From Sapria himalayana (Eukaryota > Streptophyta > Magnoliopsida > Malpighiales > Rafflesiaceae): a stretch of 64,000 nt of DNA. Within the stretch, counting starts at the first letter, position 1. Each line of letters begins with the position of its first letter. The stretch lies in the NCBI GenBank assembly GCA_029783825.1, contig JAREIK010002268.1, positions 418,352 through 482,351 of the forward strand, given 5' to 3'. Below, in pieces: positions 1 through 11,828 of the stretch. The translations under genes and the position numbers were made by a program. The notes below the pieces were generated by a model. It saw only the letters and a list, made by a program, of their open reading frames with translations, searched no databases and had not been told where the DNA came from.

Positions 1-329
1 TCTTTCTATCTATCTAAATATCTATTTATCTATCTATCTATATGTTTGTCTAGCTATCTACCTATTTATCTATCTATATATCTATTTGTTGATCTTTCTA
101 TCTATCAATTTGTCTATCTGACTATCTATCATTCTGTCTATCTATCTATATGTCAATCTATTTATTTGTCTATATGTATATTTATCTATCTTTCTATCTG
201 TCTATGTATATATGTCAATCTTTCTATTTGTCTTTCTATCTATATGTTTATATAAATATATGTCTATTATTCGATCATTCTATCTATCTATCTTTTATCT
301 ATTTATTTACTTGTCTATCTATCTATCTA

Positions 330-360
<31 letters not shown>

Positions 361-1508
361 CTATTTGTATGTCTATATATCTATCTATCTATAGAACTAT
401 CTATCAATCTATTTGTCAAACTATCAATTGATCTAAATGTTGATTTGACTTTCTATCTATCTGTCTATATATCTATCTATGTATCTATCTATTTATGAAT
501 CTGTCACTCATTCTATCTATCTATCTATCTTTTTTCTATCTGTATATTGTCTACCTGTCTATCTTTCTATCCTTCTATCTTTCTATTTTTCTATCTATGT
601 ATGTGTCTATCTTTCTTTCTATCTATTTATCTATCTATCTCTCAATTAGTACATTTGACTAACTGTCAATTTATCTATTTGTCTATCTATTTATCTAACT
701 AACTATCTATCTCTCTATCAATCTATCTCGCTATCTATCTATCAATCTATCTATTTGTCTATCTATCAATCTATCTAATTGTCTATCTGTCTATCTATAC
801 ATCTATCAAAATATCAATCTATATGTATATGTATATATTTCAATATTTTTATATATCTGTCTAACTATCTCTCTATCTGTCTGTCTATCCATATGTATAT
901 CTATTTATCTATCTATCTATATGTCTATCCATCCATCCATCTATCTAACTGTATAACTATCTATTTATCTATCCATCGATATATCTATTTGTATATTTCT
1001 TTATCTATCTATCTATCTATGTGGCTATCTATCTGTCTACCTATCTATATATTTGTCTATCTATCTGTCTACCTATCTATATATTTGTCTATCTATCTAT
1101 TTATTTGTGTATTTATCTATTTATCTATCTATCTATATATCTGTCTATCTATCTATCTCTCTCTATCTATCTTTCAATCTATCTATCTTACTATCTATCT
1201 ATATAACCATATGTCAATCTATTAATCTGACTATCTATCTATCTATATATCTATCTATCTTTTTGTCTCTGTATTTATCAATCTACATGTCTATCAATAT
1301 ATTCATGTCTGTTTATCTGTCTATCTATCTATCTATACTTCTATCTATCAATCTTTATGCCTGTCTATATCTCTATCTATTTTTTTGTATATATATCTAT
1401 CTGTCTATCTATCTATCTGTCTATCTATCTATCTGTCTATCTATCTATCTATCAATCTGTATGTCTATCATTATTTCTATCTATCTTTCTATTTTTTTGT
1501 ATATCTAT
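1..1508 (+). repeat. Degenerate (TATC)n tetranucleotide array
   Basis: Almost every 4-base step is TATC or a one-base variant (TATT, TGTC, AATC). Translations give open frames rich in Ser-Ile-Tyr-Leu that are only the repeat read in frame. A (CT)n run lies at 331-354. The array continues off the left edge of the window. No gene is embedded in it. Confidence 0.97.
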
Positions 1509-2168
1509 AGACAAACACATAGATAGATAGATAGATAGAAAAAATAATCATTAAATAGATAGACATATAAATAGAAAGATCAATAGATAGATTTTTAGAC
1601 AAATATATAGATAGATAGTAAGATTGATAGAATGATTGATAAACATATAGATAGTTAATTATATTGATATATTAATAAATAGATTGATAGATAGAATGAT
1701 TGATTGATTGTTTGATACACAAATAGACAGATAGAAAGATAATTAGATAGATAGATAGATTATTAGATAGATAGTCAGATAGATAGATAGATATTTACTT
1801 AGATATATAGATATATAGAGAGATAGAAAGATAGAAAGATAGAGAGATAAATATTTAGATAATTAAATAGATAGACGGATAGATTGACAATTAAATAGAT
1901 AGACAGATAAATAGATAGATAGATAGATAGAAATATAGACATATTGATAGAGTGAAAGATAGATATATAGATAGATAGATAAATAGATAGAATGAAAGAT
2001 AGATAAATAGATAGATAGATAGGTATAAAGATAGATAAAATTATAGATATATAGATAGACATATAGATTGATAGATTGATTGATAGTTAGATAGATAATT
2101 AGACAGATAGATAGAAAATAGATAGATAAATTCATAGATAGAAAAATAGATAGACAAATTGATAGACC

Positions 2169-2206
<38 letters not shown>

Positions 2207-2728
2207 AATATAGTCATATAGATATAAAGAATAATATATAGATAGAAAGATAGATAGACAGATAGACATATAGATAGACAAACAGATAAATAGTTAGATA
2301 TATATGTATATATATATATATACAAATAGATATAAAAAAAGATAGAAAGATTGACAAAAAGATAGATAGATAAATACACAAGTAAATAGTTAGATAGATA
2401 GATAGATAGATAGTCAGATAGATAGACAAACATATAGATAGATAGATAAATAGATTATAGAGAGATATATAGATAAATAAATAGATAGATAAATAGACAG
2501 ATAGTTAGATAGATATATAGTCGTATAGATAGATAGATAGATAGATCGATAGATAAATAGATAGAAAGATAGACAGATAGATATTTAGATTGATAGGCAA
2601 ATTCATAGACATTTTGATATACAAATTGATAGATAGATAGATATCAAGATTGATATTCAAAATGATATATTGATTGATAGATAGATAGCTAGATTGATAG
2701 ATAGATAGACAAATAGATAGATAGATAG

Positions 2729-2770
<42 letters not shown>

Positions 2771-3803
2771 GGATATATAGATAGATACATAAATAGATAG
2801 ATAGTTAGGTTAGTAGACAAATTGATAAAAAGATTATTAGATAGATAGATATACAAATATATTGAGAGAATATAGACATATAGATAGTCATATAGATAGA
2901 CCTATAGATATATAGGTAGAATGTTAGATAGAAAATAGATATATAAATAAAGAGTTATAGTTAGATAGATAGATTGATTGAAAAATAGATAGACAAATAG
3001 ATAGATTGATAGACAAATTGATAGACAAATAGATAGACAAATAGATGGATAGAAAGAAAGAAAGATAGATAGATATACAAATAGAGAGACGAACAGACAG
3101 TCAGATAGATAGATAGATAGATAGACAGAAAGATAGAAAAACAGATAGATGGATGGATGGGTAGTACATAGATAAAAAAAAGATTGATAGATAGATTTAT
3201 AGATAGATAGAAAGATAGATAGATTGATTGATTAATTGATAGAAAGATTGATAAATAGATTGATAGATTTGTTAATAGATAGATAGATATATAGATAAAT
3301 AGATTGAGTGATAGATAGATAGACTAATCGATAGATAGATTGATTGACTGATAGTTCAACAAATTTTTAGATAGATTGATATAGACAGAGATAGACAAAT
3401 AGATAGACAAATAGATAGATCGACAAGTAGAAATACAGATATATAGAAATTTAGATTGACAAACATATAGATAAATAGATAGATAGATAAACAAATACAT
3501 AGACAAATTGATAGTTTTTTTGATAGATCGATAGATAGATAAAAATATAGACAAAAGATAGATAAATAGATAGATAAATAGATAGATAAATAAATAGACA
3601 CATAGATAGATAGATCGCCATATAGATAGACCTATAAATTGATATATAGATAGACAGATTGATTGATTGATTAACAGAAAGATAAACTGATAATAGGTAG
3701 ATAGACAGACAGATTAATATAAAGATACACAGAAATATAAATAGATTGTTTGATACAAATATAAATAGACATATAGACATATAGATAAATAGATAGATAG
3801 ATA
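1509..3803 (-). repeat. Degenerate (GATA)n array, inverted relative to 1-1508
   Basis: From about 1509 the same tetranucleotide appears as GATA on the plus strand, so the array changes strand at one point (near TATATCTATAGACAAAC). An (AT)n run lies at 2732-2767. The array ends abruptly at about 3803, where non-tetranucleotide DNA of carrier A begins. Confidence 0.97.
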
Positions 3804-4260
3804 GCTATGAAAATTTTGCTAGAGAAATTATTTCTAGTTAATAGGTGTTGGATTAGCTCAGAAATAGTAATAAATGTGTGATTTTACTTTCAATTACAAA
3901 TTTTTTACTAATTTGTGATGGATTAGAGATAGAAATTTTTTATCGAAAAATGTCCTTAGCTGATATTATTCTAAATTTTAGCACAAAGAATGATAGTAGT
4001 TTTAGCAATGCGTTTATAAATGGAATATCCCTAGCTAATTAGCTTGAAAAATTCACTCTAAATAATTTACTAGAAAATTATTTTTTTGATTATATATTAA
4101 TTTCAAGAGATTAGTCCTTAAATGATAATTTTCACATAATATATGCAGTTAGTTATGGATTTTTCCCCAACTATTTTAGTTGGGGATTATTTCCGTCATT
4201 AATCTAAACTGATTTTTTTTTGTTTTATATATTATTTGTTTTAATATTTGATGTAATTTT
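3804..4260 (+). mobile_element. 5' subterminal region of CACTA-family carrier A
   Basis: Decayed words of the family subterminal repeat recur here (GCTAGAGAAATT, CCCTAGCTAATTAGC, and CCCCAACTA paired with TAGTTGGGG). The 5' terminal CACTA motif itself is not recognisable. The AT-rich DNA that follows is homologous, in inverted orientation, to the 5' part of element E (about 44500-45270). The carrier therefore reads left to right. Confidence 0.6.
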
Positions 4261-5200
4261 TTATATTAAAGGTTTGTCATTGTCTTTGGATGAGTGATCA
4301 TAGAAAGACACCTCCTCATATAATTGGAATAATAGGATATTATAACTAAATAATTTCAAAAAATATATAAATATGAATAAAAATTTATATTAATAAAGAT
4401 TAAAATAACTATTTTTATGATTATAAAATTTTTAAAAAATATACAAATTATATTTGAATTAATTAATAAAGATATTTATATATATCTATTAATACATACA
4501 TTAAATACATAATTTTATAATTATAAACAATTTTAAAAATATTTGAAATAATATATGAACATACACAAACATTTGTATTAATAAAAACCTAAAATCATTA
4601 TTTGTTTGATTATAAAAAGAATATTTACAAATAATCTGAATTAAAAAATAAACAATTAAATATTTATAGTAATAAAAACTTAAAAAATAATTTAATGATC
4701 GTAGAAAATTTTTTAAAAAATTATTACTAAAAGATTTGAAAAAAAAAATCATATTTTTTATTAAATTTAAAATAAAATAAATTGATATTTATGGATAAAT
4801 AAATTAATGTTTTAATTACATCCAAAAATTTTTGATGAATTATAAAAAAAATTTCTCCAAAGTGCTTATTAAAAGAATACTTCAGGTGTTTTTTTAGGGT
4901 ATAAAAAATTTTTTAAAAAATTACTAATGATATTTTTTGTCATAAACACACTTAAAATTATTTTTAGCCATATTAACACTTTTCAAAATCACCACCCAAT
5001 GATCCTAAGTTAATTTTAATTCAAGTTTAATTTTTGTCACTACTAAAATTAATAAGAATTAAAGTATTGAATAAATAATTATAGTAAAATAAAAAAAATA
5101 TAAAATTAAATTAAATTAAAAAATATATATATTCTTAGAATAATAAATAAATAAATAAATATTAATATTTTAAAATTAAAATAAGTTTAACATGAAAAAT
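4261..5200 (+). mobile_element. AT-rich internal region of carrier A
   Basis: There is no gene in this stretch. About 4850-5200 aligns with the reverse complement of about 44520-44850, for example GTGCTTATTAAAAGAATACT against AGTATTCTTTTAATAAGCAC. A similar block lies at about 61018-61205 in element C. This shared block defines the family and shows that A and E carry homologous DNA immediately upstream of their endoplasmin fragments. Confidence 0.7.
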
Positions 5201-5223
5201 AACTTAATCGATTGCTTATCAAT
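5201..5223 (+). repeat. Left copy of a 23-bp direct repeat flanking the endoplasmin pseudogene
   Basis: This 23-bp segment has the core TAATCGATTGC and recurs at 8331-8353 with 20 of 23 bases identical. All three differences are C/T transitions. The two copies bracket endoplasmin pseudogene A, as a target-site duplication would. It may be coincidental in such AT-rich DNA, but the length and preserved core argue against that. Confidence 0.6.
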
Positions 5224-8200
5224 GAAAAAATCTAAAGGAAACGAAACCCCTATTATTAAGAGAGGAATAGTTTATATATATATTCTGTGCTAAAAGGCAT
5301 ATCGACTAATTCTGATGTTGCGAAAAGTTTCACATCTATGCTCATTCTTCTTTCCTAAATCTTATGTGGAAAAGCAATGACTTGGTTATGATATTCATTA
5401 TTTTAAGGAAGTGTAGTTGATTTCGAATAGATCTCTACTATGATGTAATACAGAAAAATTCTAGTTCTAGGTCAAGGTTTCCAGGCTGATGGATATCATC
5501 ATAAACTCTTTTTACAATAACAAATGTATTTTCTTCAGATAGTTGATTTCTAATGCCTCTAACGTAAGCATTATTTTGGAATTTTGTTTTGTGTTCCTTC
5601 TTGTAATGCTTCCCAGATTCAAGTGTTGTCCCATGTAGACACTAGAAAAAATTAGGTTTCTCTCCCTCACTGATAGGGATGTTTTAGGTGAAGGCAACGA
5701 TGCAAAGCTCAAGATCCAGGTTTGCTTCCCTGCTTTCTTGTTTAGCTCATGGAAATTGATTTTCAATGGATGTGCATTGAAACCAGGTGTGAGGGCAGAT
5801 AAAGTTGGATAAAGAGAAGAAGATTCTTTATATTCATGATTATTGCATATGCATGATAGAGGATTTGATCAAGAACTTAGGGATGATTTCCGAATCAGGA
5901 ACTTCAGGTATTCACTGTAAATTTCTCAAAGTTTGTCAAATTTTTATGGATGATAATGAAGGATAATGGCTGGCAACATTCGTGAAGAAAATGTAGACTA
6001 GTATAGATATTAATCTGATTGGACCATTTGGAATTGGATTCTACCATATGTATCTTGTTCTAGATTATGTGAAAGTTGGTAACAAACCTAACAAAGACAA
6101 GCAATAAGCCATCTAGGTCCATGTATCATGCTTTAAAATTCTTTTGAAAATTGCTCTTCACTTTTTTGTGGTGGTCTTTCAAGCATGTATGGGAATCCAA
6201 TGAAGATAAAGCATTTTCAATCTCTGAGGACACGTGAAATGAACCACTTGGAAGGGGAACTAAAATTAGATTGCATCTAAAAGATGAAGCTGGGGAATAT
6301 GTTGATGAGAGCAAGTTGAAGGTTCATGTGTATTCTATGTGCTAGTTTCTAATTATCCATTCTGAGTGCTATCAACTTTTTGGATTTAGGAACTGGTGAA
6401 AAAGTATTCTGAATTCATTAACTTACCAATTAATTTATTGAAAAGCAAATATGTTGATGCAGAGGTTTTTGCAGATGATGATGAGTCAAATAAAGAAGAT
6501 GATGATGCAGGCATGCGATTGACAAAAAAAACTATTATGTTCATCCGACGATTTGTAATTATCAAACTTGATTTTTTCCATTGAAGAAAGCATTTCTAAG
6601 ATGGGATCTGAGATGGATATGATGGAGGATGAGGATGGTGAAGATCATAAAGAGGAAGAGGGGAAAGAGAAACCAAAGACCAAAACATTCACTGAAACTA
6701 CATATGGGTGTGGGAGCTTCTAAATGATGTAAAGGCAATCTGGATTAGGAATCCAAGAGAGGTTATAGAGGAAGAATACCAAAAGTCCTATCAATCTTTG
6801 TCAAAGGATTTCAGCGATGAGAAGCATATGATATGAAGTTACTTCACTATAGAAGGTGACGTAGAGTTCAAGAATTTTCTTTTTATTCCTCCAAATGCTC
6901 TTCATGATCTCTACGAAAGTTTTTTCAATACCAACAAGGCCAACTTGAAGCTGTATGTGAGATGTGTATTCATTTTTGGTGAGTTTGATGAACTGTTGCC
7001 TAAATACCTCAGCTACTTAAAGGGGCTTGTTGATTCAGATATGCTTCCACTCAATGTTTCTCAAAAGATAATGCAACATGGCAACCAGAAAATGATCAAG
7101 AAAATGCTAATTAAAAAGATGCTTGACATGATAAACAAACTTGAAGTGAAGGATCCATTTGAGAGTGTTGATAATGATGACAATCATACTGGTATAGATG
7201 TCAACTCATCGTCTAGCAATGCATACGAGAGGGAGCAATATGCAAGGTTTTGGAAGGAATTTGGAAAGTCCATTAAAATAAACATAATTGAGGATGCTGC
7301 AAATAAAAATCATCTAGAAAAAATTCTACGATTCGAAAGCACCAAGTCGGATGGCAAGTTTACATCTCTGGATAATTACATCTTCAAGATGAAGCTGGAG
7401 CAAAGCAACTTGTTCTATATAACATGAACTAACAGGGGGCAACTAGAAGAATCTCCATTTTTAGAAAGAGCCAAGAAGAACGGATACGAGGTCATCTTCT
7501 TCATGGACCTAGTTGATGAGTATTTGATGCAGTACCTGATGGAACATTAAGAAAAAAAATTGCAGAATGTGTCCTAAGAAGGATTAAAAGTAAGCAAAAC
7601 TACCACAGAGAAAGAACTGAAGGCCATGTTCAAGGAGTTGACCAAGTGGTGGGTGAGTGTCCTGGAGAGCATGAAGGTGGACGATGTGAAGATCAGTGAT
7701 CATGCAATCATAGAATCTATCAGATGCAAGCAGGTAGAGCTACATGCATGGCAAAAGAGTGCTTGAGATTAACATGAGGCACCAAATTTATCAAGGAGCT
7801 TCGTGAGAGGGTCACAGCCAATCCTATGTAAATACTTTTTTCTCAAGAGCCTGATCGAATTCCATTCTTCTGATTCTCCCTCTGCACGTCTTTTCCACGA
7901 TAAACATATAAGGCAAATAGCTAGGCTAATGTACCAGATTGCATTAATGGAGAGCAGTTTCAACCTTGATAATCTTAAAGGATTCACTTCTCAAATATAC
8001 AATTCCATATGGTATAGCCTCAACATCAGCCCTGATGCAGATGTGAAAGATAATGATGCTGAAGAAATGGTTCTTGAACCAAAAACCAAAACAAACCCTA
8101 GCGAGGTGGTTGATAAAGTCCATGGTGATGATTTCAGAGATGTAATGTAACTTCATCATCTATTTGAATCATTGATTTATGTATTTGATCAATTTTGAGG

Positions 8201-8322
8201 AAGTGTTTTCTACTCTAGCTCTATTTATGTGAGCTAACAAGTTATTTATGAGTTAGTGTTTAATTCATCTAGTTTTTGTCAAATTTTTCTCAACTGAAAA
8301 TGAATTGAAAAGCTCAAATTTC
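5224..8322 (+). pseudogene. HSP90-7: Endoplasmin (HSP90-7/GRP94-like) pseudogene, copy A
   Basis: The parent family is the ER-lumen HSP90 chaperone. Recognisable blocks run from the N-terminal ATPase domain (RLMDIIINSLY about 5482; RFLSLTDRDVLGEG about 5659; INLIGPFGIGFYHMYLV about 6010) through the charged linker (KKYSEFINLPINL at 6400; DDDESNKEDDD), the middle domain (NTKANLKLYVR-type sequence at about 6930; 6945-7427 is the longest open stretch; QYARFWKEFGKSIKI) and the C-terminal part (ALMESSF, SLNISPDAD near 8030). There are many stops and frameshifts, a deletion in the C-terminal domain and no KDEL signal. Six intron-like interruptions with splice-like borders remain in the 5' half: about 5564-5638, 5720-5798, 5908-5976, 6104-6183, 6322-6389 and 6531-6584. 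A possible seventh lies at 7828-7898. Three intron positions in the middle, present in the copy at 42.3-44.4 kb, are absent here. It is not a functional gene. Confidence 0.93.
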
Positions 8323-8353
8323 AAAAAAAAAACCTAATCGATTGCCTATTAAT
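8323..8353 (+). repeat. A10 tract followed by right copy of the 23-bp direct repeat
   Basis: Ten adenines at 8323-8332 follow about 165 bases of apparent 3' flank after the last endoplasmin-like codon. They overlap by two bases the right copy of the 23-bp repeat (8331-8353). The order gene, A-tract, target-site repeat is the signature of LINE-mediated retroposition. It conflicts with the retained introns unless an incompletely spliced transcript was the template. Confidence 0.5.
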
Positions 8354-9490
8354 TAATTGTGTATCATCATGTTTATAAGAATCTTAATGCTTTTCAAGTT
8401 GATATTTGGTTTGTGTATCATTTGTTGTGTCTATTCAATTGATGGCATCATCTCATTTTTCTAGGTTTGATTTTTTTAATTCTTTCAGTTACAAGGCACG
8501 TTGATCAGATATTCAGAGTCACTCAAAAGCCAATGTGCAGTTGAATAATTCATCTCTTACATGCAACACCGATTTTAGTCATTATTTGTTTAGTGACAAT
8601 TTTTTGTTCCATGACTATTGCTCTATTTGCAAATTGGTTCTGTCTCGGCAAGAAATGCTTTAACTCTCATGAGCTTGCAATTGCAAATCTACTCTCTAAA
8701 ACTCATTACAAGTACCGGTCATGAGTGATAGAAGGTTATATTTTCAAATTCCTTGTGCATTTGCAAATCCACTCTCTATTATATTAAAAATGATTGGATT
8801 TCTTTACACTTGCATTAAACTCATGGAAGATTGATATTTTCACATTGGTATACATGTCCATCTGTCATATAAGTTTGGTTAAGGATCACAGAAAGTAGAG
8901 AACAAATGCACATGGGATTGATGTGGGCTGGTGTGATTTATAATTGATTGTATTGTATGATTGTATTTTTCCTTGATTATATTAGAAATGTGTTTTGATG
9001 AGAGTGACGTGATTGAATTATAATATGATAGGCTTGGATTCAAATCTTATGAAGGTGAGTCAGCCCCATGAATTTGAGAAGTGATCTAAGTCATCTGCAC
9101 TTCCCATTGTCACAATGGCATCACCACTTTGGAATTGAGTTGCAAGAAATACAAATCAAGCAAAGCAAATGTATGTGAAGCATTAGATTAGAACGATGAG
9201 GCTTGATTCACAGTGAACAAATGACTCACTTTTATATCAATGGCAAGCTCATGTTTCACTACTATGCCATCTCATGCTTTACCAACACACTAATCTACTC
9301 TAGATGTGCTGTTAAAGTGAACTCAGCCACATAGTTATACAAAATATGTCTACTAAGCTTTGAGGTAGCCAAAGGTTTGACCCACCCAAACCACAATGTT
9401 ACTAATCCATATTTTTAAGATCATCAAAGGATCACAAATGGAGAAAAGGATTACTCTTTCTATGTGTAGGAGATTCAAGAATGACCACCA
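8354..9490. other. Unassigned DNA between two gene fragments in carrier A
   Basis: The base composition is less AT-biased than the surrounding transposon DNA. Occasional splice-like words (TTTTTCTAGGTTTG near 8460) suggest more captured genic or intronic DNA. I could not recognise any protein in six frames. Confidence 0.4.
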
Positions 9491-9491
9491 T

Positions 9492-9790
9492 AGCCTTTTA
9501 AGTCCTATTGTGATGGAAGGGACCTAACAGTTACATTAGGAGCACCAAAAAGAAACCAAATATATCATCACTATATTCTGTTCTTCTTGATGGATGAACT
9601 TTGAAGAGATCTCTACTTGGAGGATGGAAACCTAAATCAGATCTTCCATCATTGGTAGATGTATACCTAAACAAAGAGATCGTGTTAAATGGGTTGATCA
9701 CACATAATTTGCCAGTGGTTGAGATTAACGAAGATTTTGCTCTCATGAGAAAATATTGTCCATGTTGTAGATGCTACAGAAATACATGAT
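9492..9790 (+). pseudogene. Alcohol dehydrogenase-like C-terminal fragment
   Basis: Plus-strand translation gives LTVTLGAPK, then after a frame change LLDG*TLKRSLLGGWKPKSD, LPSLVDVYLNKE and ITHNLPVVEINEDFALM. This is the C-terminal end of the zinc-dependent medium-chain alcohol dehydrogenase family, in which plant ADH-like enzymes read roughly VELLDGR.LKGS.FGG.KPK(S/T)D.P.LV..Y.NKE. The open part is 9601-9789. The catalytic-zinc and Rossmann parts are missing, a stop replaces Arg in the DGRT motif, and one frameshift is needed. It is probably a captured exon. It lies downstream of the endoplasmin fragment in the same orientation. Confidence 0.85.
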
Positions 9791-11284
9791 CAAAATAAAA
9801 GTGACAATCCTAGTTGGTATATATTACTTTTTTGTCTAACTCCTGGAAAGGTTGTTAAGGTGGCTGACCAGATCGACAAAGGATTTGCATGTGGGATAGT
9901 CAAGGTTGTTAAGTTTGTTACTTTTTTTTTGTTAAATATGGTTGTCGGTCATCCTTTTGCAATGTCAATGACAGATGGAGCAAAATAGATATTCTAGTAT
10001 CAAGTTTGTTTGGTGATACTAAGGAGAGTAAAAGTGTGACACATGTTTCTATTGACACAAAAACTTCTTCCGTTTGGTCTCTTGGTGTCAACACTAAAGA
10101 AATAGAAGATTTCTTCACAGAGGAAGGTAGGTAATTTTGATTTTGTCTTGCTGCCAAATATTACTTGGGAAGTTAAAGATTTGGTAAATTTGTGAGTTAT
10201 CATCTAAAGTGTAATTATTTTCCAATTTGAATGTAATCTATAAAACATGAATATACAGATATACTATTTTTTATGTTTAATGTTGTGCATGTTGTTAATC
10301 TCTTTATTCAGTTTTTTTTCTTTTTTTCATCTTTTGGATAATTTAGCTACTGAAAATTTAAAAGTGAATTGGAGGAACTCATTTTACGTGAATTTGATTG
10401 CTCATACTTTATTCACCATTATTGTTGCAGCAAGCAGGATTGTTTTTCTATTCCCTCATTCCTCATATTGCTTGTATGTATTCCTTGCTCCTTTGAATTT
10501 AAGATACACACTTTGAATTAATCTGTCCATTCTTTTTTTAAATTTTTTTTGTGGCTCATTTGTTCATGTTCACCCTATATTAATAGGTGGCTATCTGGTA
10601 ATATCTCATTATTAAATTACTAAAATTGGATGTGTTTGTTCTAATTCTCATTTGTGTAAATATTAATGTGTATGATTGTTTGTAATCTAAGTAAACAAGT
10701 ATAAATCATATCTAGTGAGCAAGGCTCCCACTTTGCTTGGAATTTGGGTGATATTCATATCTCAACAGTGTTATTATTAAAAATTAAACTAGTTATATCT
10801 GAAAAGTCTTGAACCCAAATCGTATAATCCTTGGATGTACGTCTCAAACCTAAGATGTTTGTTTGTAATCTAAGTATAAATCATAAATTAAATAGTTTTA
10901 AAAATTCATTGTTCGGAAAGCACTTCATTAGAGTAGTAATATGTTTGGTTTTGATGCCATCGTCTTATTTTAAAATTTATTTTTTTGATATTTCACAGCA
11001 ATCTAGTGCTGCAGAATCATCATGCTGAAAAAGATTTACCACTGGCATCCATATATAAAGTACCATCCACATAAGTGTGCATTGCTATTTCTTTTGAAAC
11101 GAAGTTCTATTTGTAATATGCTGGTTCGAAGTCATTAATGATGAGGTATGTTTGGTAGAATGTAATTTAGAAATAATAGTTGTAAATAATATGAGATTTA
11201 TTTGAAGGAAGAAATATAGTAAATGAAAGAATTGAATGATGAGATGAAATAAATTAAAATTACAATGCAAAAGCAGATGTCATG
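9791..11284. other. Unassigned right part of carrier A
   Basis: I see no recognisable gene. A short coding-like stretch at about 9848-9925 reads GKVVKVADQIDKGFACG in the plus sense, but I cannot name a family for it. The open frame at 10247-10516 is hydrophobic and T-rich and looks fortuitous. No subterminal repeats or CACTA end are visible before the tetranucleotide array starts near 11285, so the 3' end of the carrier appears lost. Confidence 0.4.
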
Positions 11285-11783
11285 AATGTTGTGATATCTT
11301 TCTATTTGTCTTTATGTGTTTCTATCAATATTTTATGCGTATATAGCTTTCTATTTGTATAATAATCTATCTATTTATCTATTTAATTATCTATTTGTTT
11401 ATTTTTCTATCAATCAATATATATTATTGGTTATCTATCTATAAGCCTATTTGTCTCTCTATCTATATGTTTAAATGTCTATCTATATATCTATATATCT
11501 TTATATCTATCTATCAATATATTAGTCGATCTTTCTAACTCTCTATTTCCTATCTTAAAATATTTCTATATATCTATCTGTATATCTATTTATCTACCTA
11601 TTTATATATTTTCTATTTGTATATATATATCTATTTATATATCTGTCTATATGTCTATATATCTATTTGTTTATCTATATATTTTTCTATCGATTTATCT
11701 ATGTATCTATCTATTTTTGATTCTATCTATCAATCTAACTATCTTTCTACCTATCTATCTATTGAACTATCTATTTATTGATT

Positions 11784-11828
<45 letters not shown>

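Noticed and set aside
46..2433. Many long open frames rich in Ser-Ile-Tyr-Leu in the TATC/GATA arrays (also 11651-13865, 46320-47344, 62289-62531)
   Set aside because: TATC has no in-frame stop in several phases, so translation of the repeat gives long open frames by necessity. There is no domain, start context or codon signal of a gene.
5224..8322. Endoplasmin copy A as an ordinary, fully processed pseudogene
   Set aside because: Intron-like segments with splice-like borders remain in the 5' half, so it did not come from a fully spliced mRNA, despite the A-tract and flanking direct repeats.
10247..10516. Hydrophobic 89-codon open frame resembling a membrane protein
   Set aside because: Hydrophobicity is expected from T-rich DNA. 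No family is recognised and no conserved copy exists elsewhere in the window.
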